From: Acidobacteriota bacterium
Lineage (GTDB): Bacteria > Acidobacteriota > Vicinamibacteria > Vicinamibacterales > UBA8438
Direction: 5' to 3'
Assembly: GCA_009861545.1 (NCBI GenBank)
Contig: VXME01000095.1
Coordinates: 1-64,000, forward strand
DNA: 64,000 bases
Under the pieces are notes generated by a model that did no database searches, was not told the origin of the DNA, and worked only from the letters and a program-made list of their open reading frames with translations. Numbering within the stretch: position 1 is the first letter of the stretch; the number at the start of each line of letters is the position of its first letter. Shown here in pieces: positions 1 to 9,562 of the stretch. The position numbers and the translations under genes are program-made.

Positions 1-1200
1 GAAGCTGGCGACGCCGGCAGGCCGAGCGGCGTATGCGGAGCGCAAGTGGTTGTCGACGAACAAATGCTTGTAGCGTTGTTGAAAGCTTCGTCGCACCCCG
101 TCGTCGTTCTTGACGAGATTCCGCGCCTTGAGCAGCAAGTCGAGAAAATCCAGCGCTCCGGCCCTCGTCTTCGCATTGTCGTACCGTTCCTCACAGGTCC
201 GCAGTTCGTCGCGCAGCAGCGCAGCCAAGTCAGCGTTCGCATCGGCCTCGAACTCGCCTAGCTCGGTCTGGAGCGCATCACGCATCTGCCAAACGTCCGT
301 ACGCGAAATGCCACGGCCGTAGTGTTCACCTCGGCCCTTGCGAGCACGCTTGAAATCCTGGTTCTGGCCGAGCTCGATGAGCAAGCTCTCAAGCCGCGTA
401 TAGTCGCGCTGTGTCACCCTCTCGGTGCGGTGGATGTCCTCACTCAGCCGCCGCACAGACCTGGTGTCCACAAAGAGGTGGTCATAGCGGCTCGTAGGGC
501 TGGCTGACTGATCAGCGAACCGGTGCAGCCGCTCGACCAGCGCATCGATCCGATCTTCCCGGTCGAACGGGGGACGTTGCCACCCCGCGTGGAAGTCGCG
601 CCATTGCGACAGCTCCCAGCCGGCGTTACGAAGGCGCTCTATCGGAGCCTCGTGGGTGCCGGAGCCAGGCTGGAAGCCGGCGAACACTGGACGTCGCAAA
701 GAACGTTGCACGCCCTCGGGCGGATCGGCGAGCTGCTCCTGGAGCCAGTGCTGAAAGCTGGTGTTGTACATTCGCCGGGCCTGAGCTTCAGTCAGCACTG
801 TGAAGAGCGGATCGACCTGCGCCTCGACGGGCCGCTCGCCAAGTAAGTCGGCACAGAAGCCGTGAATGGTGCTGATCTGCGCTTCTTCCAACCGGCGCAG
901 CGCGTTGTCCAGCCGATTCCTCTTCTTGGACGCGGGTGCCGCCGCCTGCCGAGCCGCTTCGAGCGTCTCGCGAAGCCGCAACTTCAGTTCGCCGGCCGCC
1001 TTCTCGGTGAACGTGACGCCAACGATCTCGGTGACCTCGGCGCGGCCCGTCTCGATCACACGCACCATGCGGTGGACAAGCTCGGTCGTCTTGCCAGTCC
1101 CGGCGGCGGCCTCGACGATCAGCGTGTCGTCGAGGGCCGAGGTGATGAGGTCGCGGTCGCGTTGATCGGCGAGCGCCGACGTCTGCTTTTTCGTTGTCAT
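1..1200 (-). CDS. AddA/RecB-like UvrD-family helicase, N-terminal part (runs off left edge)
   Basis: This is the amino-terminal 400 residues of a superfamily 1A helicase of the AddA/RecB kind; such proteins unwind and resect double-strand ends together with an AddB partner. Seen: Walker A AAAGTGKTTE around residues 31-40, motif Ia VTFTEKAAGELKLRLRE around 62-78, and the AddA-typical ISTIHGFCADLL around 108-119. The ATG at 1200 is chosen because the frame is closed by stops at about 1302-1308, no other start lies between, and a GGGAGGAAG stretch sits about 18 bases upstream. The AddB-like gene lies upstream on the same strand with a 226-base gap. Odd point: after HLFVD at the extreme left edge the expected Walker B sequence (EFQDTD) is not there; the frame reads NHLRSAY instead, so the edge may be a junction. 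Family assignment is firm; AddA versus another RecB-like helicase is less so. Confidence 0.85.
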   Translation of the reverse strand, partial: MTTKKQTSALADQRDRDLITSALDDTLIVEAAAGTGKTTELVHRMVRVIETGRAEVTEIVGVTFTEKAAGELKLRLRETLEAARQAAAPASKKRNRLDNALRRLEEAQISTIHGFCADLLGERPVEAQVDPLFTVLTEAQARRMYNTSFQHWLQEQLADPPEGVQRSLRRPVFAGFQPGSGTHEAPIERLRNAGWELSQWRDFHAGWQRPPFDREDRIDALVERLHRFADQSASPTSRYDHLFVDTRSVRRLSEDIHRTERVTQRDYTRLESLLIELGQNQDFKRARKGRGEHYGRGISRTDVWQMRDALQTELGEFEADANADLAALLRDELRTCEERYDNAKTRAGALDFLDLLLKARNLVKNDDGVRRSFQQRYKHLFVDNHLRSAYAARPAGVASF

Positions 1201-1426
1201 CGTCCAGGAACTGCGCTTCCTCCCACCGTTCCGAGCGGTTGGCTCCTCGCACCGTTCGAGCGCCTGGGAAACCCCGGTGTCCCGGCTGACCGACGGCGGC
1301 TAGGCCTACAGGCGACCAAGTCCGGGCAACGGCCGTAGACACTCACCTCGGGACCGGAGATCGTCCTCGCCCAACCCTTGAGGCTCGACGCAGCAGAGGT
1401 TTCAAGATAGCCACGTTCAGACCGCA

Positions 1427-4400
1427 CTAGCGATGTCCTCTCAACTCGAGGAGATCGCCGATCGGATCAAGCGGCTTGTCCTTCACGCGCCGTTCCTGAT
1501 CGGGACCGCAAACCGGAAGAAAGTCACACCAAGTGCAGGCCTCCTCCGTCGGTGCGGGAGGCAGCATGCCAAACTCAACGGCGCGATCCACGATCTCAAG
1601 CACCTCGATACCAGTTCGCCGCACCCGATCGTCCATCGGCACGACATGGTCGGTGAAGCCGCCGGCCGATGTGCAGTACGAGATACGACCCGCCTCCACG
1701 CTGCACCCTGTCGCCTCCTCGACCGCGAGGCTGTAGAGGACCGGCTGGAGCTGCGTGCCGCCGTCGATGACCCAGCGGTGCGGCGAGCGGTTCTTCGACG
1801 TCTTGTGGTCGGTTACGCGCAGAATCCGCGTTCCCGGCTTCCGCTCGACCAAGTCCACGGCACCCCGCAGGACGAACCGTCCGTCAATCGTGATTGGATC
1901 GCGCAGGCTCTTCGGATCATGGCCGGCGTGCCCGAGCAGGCCGAACGCGAACTCCAAGAGCCAGGGCTTCCATTCGCCGTGCGACGCCAACTGATCCACC
2001 CAAACGCGGAGATCCGTGCGGATGGCGGCAATCTCGTCGTGCCAGACGCGATCGATGGCTGGCGACAGACGCTGGTAGTAGTCCGCAGCAATGCGTGTGA
2101 GAGTCTCGTCGAGTGTATCGAGCACACGCTCCACCTGCGCAGCGGCAATGTCGATCTGTTCGCGCTGGACAGCGCGGAAGAACTCGGCCTGCACCTGATG
2201 AACGAGCCTGCCCTTCGTCAGCGGGTCCATGCGTTGGAGCGGCTCGGCCTCCTTGAGCGGAGCCAACCCGTACGCGGCCGACAGGAAGAAGCGATACGGG
2301 CAGGCCGCGTACAGCTGGAGCGCCGACACTGAGTACGGCCGAGCAGTCAATCGCTGCCCTTCAAGGAAAGGGCGCGTTCGATCGGTCACGCGCACGAGCC
2401 CGTCGAACTTCGACCAAACCCGCCTTGCTCGGGCCCAGCGCTCGGTGACCGAACGCTTGAGGCACTCGTTGAGCGTGAGCATGTAATGGGCGTGCCCCTT
2501 TACCTCGCCCGTGCTGAACATCAACCGGCGAAGCACCGACAAGTCGTGCTCGAACGGATCGATGGCGGTCATCGCTTCGGCCGGCGCCGGCCACGCGAGG
2601 CTGGCCTGAGACTCGCTGGCCGCCATCCGCTCAAGCGTCTCGCGGTCGGGCACTCGCCCGGTGATCGCACGCATGATCTCGAGCGCGTAGAACGACGGCA
2701 CGCGGCTCCGTGCCTTGGACGACTCGATCCGTGGGAATGACGCATAGAGGCGGTCGGTCACCGCGCCCACCGTCAGGCGCAGCAGCAGGCGCTCGCGCTC
2801 GGCGCGATTGTCCCGGACGGCAAGGCCACTCGTAAGCTCGTGCCGCAGTTCGTCGAGCAGCAGGGGATCCTCTCGCGGCTTTTGAGGGAACAGGCGCTCT
2901 GCCAACCCCGGGGCGAAAACGACGCGGAACGCGCGGCCGCGGACCTGGTGTGGGCTGCCCACGAAGACAGAGCCGTAGCGATCGGCCGGCGGCTCCACCG
3001 CTAGCGACAGCAGGCGACCGGACAGGACGTCCCGGACCTCGGCGAGCGACACTGGCCCTACTGTCGCCATCGGCCGCAGGTCGGCAAGGACCCGAAGTAA
3101 GTGCTCTGGTGTCCGAAGTACTCGCGGTGCGAACCCCTCGAGGCGCCGCAACCAGTCGCCCCACGTAGCTTGGTCGGGCCAGTCGGATACGTGTTCGACG
3201 AGCGGCAGCGCGAACGCGCGAAGGTGCTGGAGGTTCGCGAGTTCACGCTCGATGTGCGGAATACGGGCCGAATCCGGGTCGTCGTCCTTCAGCTCGCGGA
3301 TCATCAGCCGATACTGCTCGGCGAGGCCGTCGAGCCGGCGCACCCAGCGCTCGCTGCCGCCAATCACGGCCGATTCGACGAGTAGGCTCTCCCATTTCCA
3401 GGGAGCCCGAAGCGTGCCCGAGACGATGGCCGAAGGGTCAACGTCGGTCTCGTGGCCCTCTGAGCTCCTCTCGCTGGCCCCGGTTAACGGATCGAGAATG
3501 CCATTGTGGGAGGCGCCTTCCGGTGAGCGCCCCGGCTGCGCGCTCAGCACCTCGTCCCTCGACTCAACCCAAGTCTCCCGTCCGTCTACATTCAACGGGA
3601 CCTGTGCAAGCGACAGGTATTCGGCGAAGCGCTTCGCCGAGAAGTTCTCGACGCAACAGTTCAGCATCGCCAGGAAAGCGCGACCGGCGGGGTGCGGGCG
3701 CCGGACCCCGGAATCGAAGTAGGCGGGTATCCGGGCGCGCGCCAGTGCATGCTCAAGTACACCCTGGTACTGCGGTGGGGAGCGCACGAGAACAGCCATT
3801 TCGTCGAAGCGAACGCCAGCGGCAGCCTCCACGAGTATCCGGCGCGCGATTTCGACGCACTCGCGACCTTCACCCGGCGCCGAGAACCAAACCAGTTCAC
3901 CTGTCGGTTCGCGCTCTGGCGGAGGATCGAGGCGAAAGAGGTGTCGTGTCAGCCGCGTCAGATCCGTACCCTCGTCTTCATCCAGGAATTCGGATGGCAG
4001 CGGCCGTTCGCGAACCTGCGTGATGGCGGGCAGGTCGCCGTCGGGGATGGTGAGGCACGTCTGGGGAGATCGCTCGATCACAGCCCAGAGAAACTGAGCC
4101 TCAGCCTCGGAATCGAAGGGCACGTCGAGAAGAAGCGTCGGCATCGGCAGCCACGACGCGTCGGGCGAGGTCAGGACCCTGGTCGCCTCGTCGAACAGCG
4201 ACGCGCGATCACAGACGCCGGCCAGTACCATCAGCTCTTCCAGCCGGTCCAGGAGGCCGGCCAGATCCGGCCCGCTCTGCGGCAGCCGCGTCAGCGGGTT
4301 GGCTGAGACGCCAGCCAGCCGAAGGTCGAGCAAAGTGTGGGCGAGGGCTTTGGGAAATCCGGGCGCACTCGAGACGGGCAACAAGTACTTGAGCGCCTCA

Positions 4401-4915
4401 TCCTTGGCGGCTTCGGAACTGGCACGGGCCGCGACTGCCTCATGGCCGAGTGTTGACGCCGGTGCCCAACCGCGGGAGGCCAAGCTCGCGGCAGCCAAGC
4501 GCGCAGCAAGTTGCGTGAACGAAAGGCGATGCAAGCCGAACGTCGCGGCGTTCTCCATCCCGATGCCGCGGGCCACATCGTCGACCGCTCTGCGTGAGGC
4601 CCCGAGCAGAAGGATCTCAGTCCCCGGGGTAAAGGCGTCGAGAAAGGCGCGCGCCTCCCGCAGGCGTACCGCGGCCGATGCCGAGATGACAACTCGGTGG
4701 CCCCCGCCCCCAAGACCCTTTTCGGGGGGACCCTTCGGCGGTTCCTGGCGCGGAACTGCCCCAGCGGGTACTCGCCGAACTGCGTCAGTCACGACTGACC
4801 GCTCCTCGTCTCGCGAAGCCACCTCTTCGGCTCCTGTCTCGATCGTCGTCAAGCACTCGTGCGCCTCGCCTTCCTCGACCCACTGCTTGCAGTGGTAACA
4901 CTCGTGGCCGCTCAT
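1427..4915 (-). CDS. AddB-like PD-(D/E)XK nuclease/helicase-like subunit
   Basis: This 1162-residue protein is the AddB/RexB-type partner of the downstream helicase gene; AddAB complexes process broken DNA ends for recombination. Seen: an AddB-style inactivated helicase body without a clear Walker A; near residue 860 the YAACPYRF cysteine motif; near 1060 the nuclease core VDLVERKPG then VTDHKTSKN; and near 1125 CTWCDFLPVC. The single plus triple cysteines (C, then C-x2-C-x5-C) match the 4Fe-4S clasp known in AddB. The ATG at 4915 gives an unusual amino terminus with clustered Cys and His (HECYHCKQW, then HEC about ten residues on), which looks like a small zinc-binding knuckle before the AddB fold begins near residue 70. 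It could also be an over-extended start, but no later ATG is clearly better. Confidence 0.85.
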   Translation of the reverse strand: MSGHECYHCKQWVEEGEAHECLTTIETGAEEVASRDEERSVVTDAVRRVPAGAVPRQEPPKGPPEKGLGGGGHRVVISASAAVRLREARAFLDAFTPGTEILLLGASRRAVDDVARGIGMENAATFGLHRLSFTQLAARLAAASLASRGWAPASTLGHEAVAARASSEAAKDEALKYLLPVSSAPGFPKALAHTLLDLRLAGVSANPLTRLPQSGPDLAGLLDRLEELMVLAGVCDRASLFDEATRVLTSPDASWLPMPTLLLDVPFDSEAEAQFLWAVIERSPQTCLTIPDGDLPAITQVRERPLPSEFLDEDEGTDLTRLTRHLFRLDPPPEREPTGELVWFSAPGEGRECVEIARRILVEAAAGVRFDEMAVLVRSPPQYQGVLEHALARARIPAYFDSGVRRPHPAGRAFLAMLNCCVENFSAKRFAEYLSLAQVPLNVDGRETWVESRDEVLSAQPGRSPEGASHNGILDPLTGASERSSEGHETDVDPSAIVSGTLRAPWKWESLLVESAVIGGSERWVRRLDGLAEQYRLMIRELKDDDPDSARIPHIERELANLQHLRAFALPLVEHVSDWPDQATWGDWLRRLEGFAPRVLRTPEHLLRVLADLRPMATVGPVSLAEVRDVLSGRLLSLAVEPPADRYGSVFVGSPHQVRGRAFRVVFAPGLAERLFPQKPREDPLLLDELRHELTSGLAVRDNRAERERLLLRLTVGAVTDRLYASFPRIESSKARSRVPSFYALEIMRAITGRVPDRETLERMAASESQASLAWPAPAEAMTAIDPFEHDLSVLRRLMFSTGEVKGHAHYMLTLNECLKRSVTERWARARRVWSKFDGLVRVTDRTRPFLEGQRLTARPYSVSALQLYAACPYRFFLSAAYGLAPLKEAEPLQRMDPLTKGRLVHQVQAEFFRAVQREQIDIAAAQVERVLDTLDETLTRIAADYYQRLSPAIDRVWHDEIAAIRTDLRVWVDQLASHGEWKPWLLEFAFGLLGHAGHDPKSLRDPITIDGRFVLRGAVDLVERKPGTRILRVTDHKTSKNRSPHRWVIDGGTQLQPVLYSLAVEEATGCSVEAGRISYCTSAGGFTDHVVPMDDRVRRTGIEVLEIVDRAVEFGMLPPAPTEEACTWCDFLPVCGPDQERRVKDKPLDPIGDLLELRGHR

Positions 4916-5082
4916 ACCGGCATTCTACGTTCCGGCTCTCGCGCTTCAGTGCCGCGCCGACCGTCGGCGAGAGGGTCAGGAACCAGCGACGAGCGAATCG
5001 GCCACCGCGCTGACCGCCGTTCCCCAACCGCGATTCGAGCCCGACTTTTCGGTGAATTCTACGCTCGGCGGCATCCGAGATT

Positions 5083-5104
5083 TGACACCCTATCTGACAC
5101 CCTA
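5083..5104. repeat. Short direct repeat TGACACCCTA x2
   Basis: Two exact copies of TGACACCCTA start at 5083 and 5095, twelve bases apart. They sit in the 667-base non-coding stretch between the AddB-like gene and the IS110 transposase, about 115 bases before a tRNA 3'-half remnant. Iterons like these are common as integrase arm or excisionase sites, but that is inference. The rest of 4916-5215 shows no convincing gene. Confidence 0.4.
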
Positions 5105-5215
5105 CGGAGCGGACACGGGTGCGATTTCTGGACCTGGCTGGATCCGGAAGTCGCGAATTCGCTAAGGAAACGCCGATCTGGACACCTCCAGACGTGGCCG
5201 GACAGGCTACATCAG

Positions 5216-5263
5216 GATTCGCAATCAGCAGGTCAGCGGTTCGAGTCCGCTCGCCGGGATCCA
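5216..5263 (+). pseudogene. tRNA 3'-half remnant, probable integration (att) scar
   Basis: The sequence reads as the 3' half of a tRNA: anticodon-loop-like TTCGCAA (5218-5224), a perfect T arm with stem AGCGG (5235-5239) and CCGCT (5247-5251) around loop TTCGAGT, then CGCCGGGATCCA, which resembles an acceptor strand with one extra base before CCA. The 5' side does not pair (CAGGA faces TCAGC), so there is no full tRNA. The fragment is closest to a Thr-type tRNA 3' end from general memory. Such fragments are left where an integrase recombines into a tRNA gene. No integrase is visible in this window; the element could extend leftwards through the AddAB-like genes. Confidence 0.6.
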
Positions 5264-5558
5264 ACAAAATCAACAACTTACAGGGTTTAGCGGGATAGCC
5301 GATTGTGGCTGTGTCGGCACTATGTAGGCGAATTCCCCGCACAGGCCCGCAAGAGCCAGCGCCGAGCGGCAACATCGTGAACGGCTGCGACGGACGCCCC
5401 GTTGGGCCTCCTTGGCCCCGTGCCGTGAACAACTCGTCGTGTGTGGACGCCTCCGAAATGCAAGCCTGTTCTGAGCCCTTTCCCCTGCCCTCGGTCTGCT
5501 CCTGAGGTTGTCCGCGACAACGGAGCGGCCCCCGGCGCCGCGAGTGTTCCCGTGGAAC

Positions 5559-5584
5559 GAGGGCCAGCCTCCCGGCTGGCCCTC
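5559..5584. other. Perfect 10-bp inverted repeat (hairpin) at IS110 3' end
   Basis: GAGGGCCAGC (5559-5568) and GCTGGCCCTC (5575-5584) form a perfect ten-base-pair stem with loop CTCCCG. It overlaps the last bases of the damaged IS110 reading frame. There is no T-tract on either side, so a Rho-independent terminator is unlikely; a structural end of the element or a transcript-stabilising hairpin is possible. The flanking 5264-5558 holds no gene I can support. Confidence 0.6.
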
Positions 5585-6698
5585 AAGCGCTTCCCGCACG
5601 GTCGGCCGCGGCTGTCACCCAAAGGGCCGGAGCGTAGCGCAGGACCCGCGGAGCGGGTTGACAGCCGGGGTTGACCGTGCGCGAGGTAGAAGCGCTCCGA
5701 GCGAGGGTTTTCCGTCGTTCGGTGCACACCGTCAGGTGCTGTCGTGTGTCCGGCCTCATTGATTGCGGCACATGAACCGCCGCGGGCCCGTATGGAGATA
5801 CGCGGGTCGGGTCCTTCGTGCCGCGTCGCACCGCCCAACTGACCGTCGCCATCGCGCCGGAGACCAACAGCCGCCGAAGGTCGCGCTGACCCATCTTCGA
5901 TATCTTGCCCAGCTTCGACTTCCCGCCGGTCGAGCTCTGCCGGGGAACCAGGCCCAGCCAAGCCGAGAAGTCCCGGCCGTGCCGGAAGCTCTCCATCGGC
6001 GGCGCGAAGGCCTGGATCGCCATCGCGCACAACGGCCCGATTCCCGGGACACTCATCAGCCGCACCGTCTGTTCGTCGTCGCGAGCCCGCTCACGCAGCT
6101 CCTTCTCCAACTCGGCGATCTTCTCGTCGAACTCGGCGATCTGAACGAACAACAGCGCGCCCAGCTCCCGAACCGGGCTCGGAAGTCCCGAATCGGCATC
6201 TTCAATCGCCTGCGCAAGCCGCTCGATCTGTGCCGGCCCTTGCGGCGCCACGACTCCAAACTCCGCGAAGTGTCCTCGCAGCGCGTTGATCGTCTGCGTA
6301 CGCTGCCGAACCAGCAGATCGCGCGTGCGGAAGAGCATGCCTTGCGACTGCTGGTCCCGCGACTTCACCGCCACGAAGCGCATCGTCGGCCGCGAGGCCG
6401 CCTCGCAGATCGCCGCCGCGTCGGCCGCGTCGTTCTTCTGCCGCCGAACGAACGGCTTCACGTAGACCGGCGGGACCAGCTTCACCTCATGGCCGAGCTT
6501 CCCGATCTCGCGGCCCCAGTGGTGCGCACTCGCGCACGCCTCCATCGCAACGATGCATCGAGGCTGAGACGCCACGAAGGCCAGGAACCTGTTGCGGCTC
6601 AGCTTCTTGCGGAACGCAACCGACCCGTCCGCCCGCGCGCCGTGTAGCTGAAAACTCCGCTTCGCCAGATCGATGCCGATGATGGTAGCGTGCTCCAT
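5583..6698 (-). mobile_element. IS110-family transposase, C-terminally degenerate
   Basis: The gene encodes a DEDD-type IS110 recombinase. Seen: GIDLAKRSFQLHG at the start, AMEACASAHHWGRE, and KNDAADAAAICEAA supplying the acidic residues of the RuvC-like domain, then VPGIGPLCAMAI and SSTGGKSKLGKISKMGQRDL, the transposase_20 region with its conserved serine. After about residue 300 (GAMATVSWAVRRG) the usual carboxyl tail (typically LARML-, ALANKMAR-like) is missing and the frame continues with unrelated proline/arginine-rich sequence, so the copy is probably dead. The ATG at 6698 has a GAGGAGG site seven bases upstream; the longer frame from 6746 lacks one. IS110 elements carry a bridge RNA in a non-coding end; here that would be expected in the upstream 6699-7000 region. 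Confidence 0.85.
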
Positions 6699-7093
6699 TG
6701 GATGCCTCCTCACAGGTGGTGCGTCATGACAGCTCCACCTTGGCACATTGCGATGCCGTCAAGAGGGGGCGTCCACCCCATCATCGATCCCGTGCTTGAG
6801 CAGGGACTTCCCTCTGAACGTTTTTCCGTCCGAATTTCTGTCGACGCCTTCCGGCCGGGGTAACTTCTGCCGGTCCGGCTCCATCACAGCTCCTTCCGCC
6901 GGCTGTCCTGGATCGAGGGCAGCTCCGCCGGTCCGGCAGCGGATCAGATCAGAGCACAGGGGCGAGTAGGCACGACGCCGGTGGCCCGGCGCCGTAACTC
7001 CTGGACAGGTTCCCGACGGGCTGGCGCCCGTCGAGGTGGACCGGGGGAGGTCCGAGCATGTGTGCGAGCGTCGTTCGCCGACGCCGCTCTGGC
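6699..7093 (-). other. IS110 leader / intergenic region
   Basis: This stretch separates the IS110 transposase start from the end of the ADOP permease gene. On the minus strand it contains an AAGGAGCTG site followed by a 41-codon frame (6771-6896, beginning MEPDRQKLPRPEG) that resembles nothing I know and may be a gene start cut by the element. The part next to the transposase is where IS110 elements usually place the element end and the bridge-RNA template. I cannot identify the exact boundary. Confidence 0.35.
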
Positions 7094-9562
7094 TCAGATC
7101 CCCGCGCGCAGCGCCTCGGTGGGCTCCACGCGTAGCGCACGCCGGATCGGCACCGCGCACGCGAGGATGGAGATCACGAACGTGAAGACCGCGAACGTCG
7201 CGACGAGGGCGGCGCCCCGCGCCGACTGCGCCACGCCCAGCGCGAAGACGATGCCGACGGCGAAGGAGATTCCGAGGCCCACCTGGACGAATACGGGCTT
7301 CAGCATGGGAATGATGATCCGCAGCCTGTCGGCGCCGAGGGCCGCGCGCAGGCCGATCTCCCGGGTGCGTCGCTCGACCCGGAACGCCAGCACGGAGTAG
7401 ATGCCGGCGAGCGACAGGAGGATCGCGAGGGCTCCCACGCCCGTGACGATGGCGGAGGTCAGCGTCAGCTCCAGCATCAACGAGCCACCGACCTGGTCGA
7501 GTGGAAGGATCTCGTCGAGGCGCAGGGCGGGATCGACCGACTCGGCGAGGGTGCGCAGGCGCGAAGCGAACAGGTGTGCGTCGCCCCCCACGTCTCCGCT
7601 CACGTAGACGGGGTAGGCCGGCAACTGCGCGAGCGGGTGGTACAGGCCGGCGCCGTCGGGCGAGTCCTCGGCGAGCATCGCGAGATCGGGAACCACGCCG
7701 ACGATCCGATACCAGGGTTCGGTCTCGGCGTCGGCGTCCCGTCCGGGTGGGGGCGCGTACCGCACCCGGCGACCGACGGCGTTGCGCCCGCCGAGCACGC
7801 GGTCGACGAACGACTGGTTGACGATGATCACACCCTGGTCGGAATCGGCGTCGCCCGAGTTGAACCCGCGGCCGGCGAGCACCCGCGTATCGAGCGCGTC
7901 GAAGTAGTCGGGGGCGACCGAGGCGGTGCCTACCCTCGGCGCGGTCCTCGGAGGGGTGAGATCGCCGTCGGTCTCGACCTCGATGGCGCTCTGCGGATGC
8001 GACATCCGCGCGAAACGGTTGGCGAGGGTCACGGCTCCGACACCCGGCTCGGCCTCCAGCCGCAGCCGCAGCTCCTCGTACCGCTCCCGGTAGAGTGCGG
8101 CGAACTCCTCCTCGGAGAGCTGCGGCCCCGCACCGAGCTCGTCTTCCCGGTCCATCTCCACCCTGGCCGAAGCGTATCGACTTCCGTCGAAGGGAACCTC
8201 GGGGCCCCGCTTCTCCAGCATCTGGGTGAAGACCGTGTAGGCGATCGGCACCGCCAGCGCGGACAGGGCCACCTGTACGACGATGATCCCGGACCAGAGG
8301 CGGCTCACCCCGGTGCTCTGCAGCCCGGTGTTGGACTGCCGCAGACGGCTTTCCAGATTGCCTTCGGTGATCTTCAACCCGGGCAAGGCGCCCGCGACCA
8401 GGGCGCCGAGCACCGTCAGCCCGAGGGCGTACGCCACGGTGGTCAAAGAGAGGCTCGGGCCGAACCAGAACGGCAACTGGCCCTCGAGCGACTCGAACGT
8501 GCGGAACACCCACCGCATGGAGATGCCCGTGGCGAGCAGGCCGACGAAGGCGCCGACGAGGCCGAGCACCAGCGTCTCGGCGAAGAGCTGGGCCACGACG
8601 CGGCCACGGTCCGCGCCGAGCGCGACCCGTACCAGGATCTCCCGTTCACGGGTGGCGGCCCTCACGAAGACCAGCAGGGCCACGTTGGCCGCCATCAGGA
8701 TCAGGAACAGGATGAAGAGGCCATTGCTGGACATGAGCCCGACGGACACGGCGTTCGAGATGTCCATCACCTCGTTGGGGAAGGGCAGCACCTGCGCCCG
8801 TAACTGCTGGTGCGTGTCGGGATTGCCGAGCACGACCCGCTGGGTCACGGTGGTCAGCTCGACTTGCGCCCCCTCCAGGTTCGCGCCCGGCGCGAGACGG
8901 CCGAAGATGCGAACCGGCGGGCCCTCCAGGGGCGGATGGCTCGACGAGGTCAACTGGAATGGAACCCAGAAGCTCTCGGAAATCGGGAACGCGAAGCCCT
9001 CGGGCATGACGCCGACCACCGTGTGCGGCTGTCCGCCCACGCGAACCTGGCTTCCCACGATGTCGGGGGCGGACGCGAACGCGCCGCGCCAAACGTCGTG
9101 CCCCAGCACGACGACCGGCGCCGCGCCGAGCGCTTCGTCGGCCGCGACCAGCGTGCGGCCGAGCTGTGCGGGGACGCCTGCGACACGGAAGGCCGCCGCG
9201 CTGATCGCCGCCCCCCGGACCGGCGCACCGGCCACGTCCTGCCACCGGAGGTTCCGCTCGATGAGGCTGAAGATCCCGATGTCGTCGACGGAGCGAAGCT
9301 CGTCGCGCCACAGCATGAACTCGTGCAACGCCCGCCGCTCGGGACGGCTCGCGGCCGCATCCCACATGCGCAGCGCCACGATGCGGTCGCCCCCCGACAC
9401 CGGCAGGGACGGATAGACCAACTGGGTCAGGAACTCGAACGCCATCGCCGCGACCGCGATAGCGAACGCGATCGAGAAGCCGCCGACGAGTGTCAGACCC
9501 GGATACTTCGAGAGCATCCTGCCGGCCAGCTTGAGGTCGAGCCAGGACATCCTGAGCTTCAT
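7094..9562 (-). CDS. ADOP-type (MacB/FtsX-like) ABC transporter permease
   Basis: This 822-residue integral membrane protein has the layout of acidobacterial duplicated orphan permeases: an N-terminal transmembrane segment (about residues 20-45), a first MacB-type periplasmic domain (PVVVLGHDVWRGAFA and GVMPEGFAFP are typical), a three-helix FtsX block (about 275-395, with REREILVRVALGADRGRVV), a second periplasmic domain (about 430-670), and a closing FtsX block (about 690-820, with RRTREIGLRAALGADRLRI). Known relatives are permeases without a cognate ATPase gene beside them, as here. The ATG at 9562 follows GGGGAAGG. No PadR regulator is adjacent, although these genes often have one. A truncated second ADOP lies at 14036-14579. 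Substrate unknown; export of a toxic compound or lipoprotein handling are guesses. Confidence 0.88.
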   Translation of the reverse strand: MKLRMSWLDLKLAGRMLSKYPGLTLVGGFSIAFAIAVAAMAFEFLTQLVYPSLPVSGGDRIVALRMWDAAASRPERRALHEFMLWRDELRSVDDIGIFSLIERNLRWQDVAGAPVRGAAISAAAFRVAGVPAQLGRTLVAADEALGAAPVVVLGHDVWRGAFASAPDIVGSQVRVGGQPHTVVGVMPEGFAFPISESFWVPFQLTSSSHPPLEGPPVRIFGRLAPGANLEGAQVELTTVTQRVVLGNPDTHQQLRAQVLPFPNEVMDISNAVSVGLMSSNGLFILFLILMAANVALLVFVRAATREREILVRVALGADRGRVVAQLFAETLVLGLVGAFVGLLATGISMRWVFRTFESLEGQLPFWFGPSLSLTTVAYALGLTVLGALVAGALPGLKITEGNLESRLRQSNTGLQSTGVSRLWSGIIVVQVALSALAVPIAYTVFTQMLEKRGPEVPFDGSRYASARVEMDREDELGAGPQLSEEEFAALYRERYEELRLRLEAEPGVGAVTLANRFARMSHPQSAIEVETDGDLTPPRTAPRVGTASVAPDYFDALDTRVLAGRGFNSGDADSDQGVIIVNQSFVDRVLGGRNAVGRRVRYAPPPGRDADAETEPWYRIVGVVPDLAMLAEDSPDGAGLYHPLAQLPAYPVYVSGDVGGDAHLFASRLRTLAESVDPALRLDEILPLDQVGGSLMLELTLTSAIVTGVGALAILLSLAGIYSVLAFRVERRTREIGLRAALGADRLRIIIPMLKPVFVQVGLGISFAVGIVFALGVAQSARGAALVATFAVFTFVISILACAVPIRRALRVEPTEALRAGI

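Noticed and set aside
4785-5432. Frame with PGERTRTADLLIAN
   Set aside because: It arises from the antisense of the tRNA remnant and is not a gene.
5559-5584. Rho-independent terminator at the IS110 end
   Set aside because: The stem is perfect but no T-tract follows on either strand.
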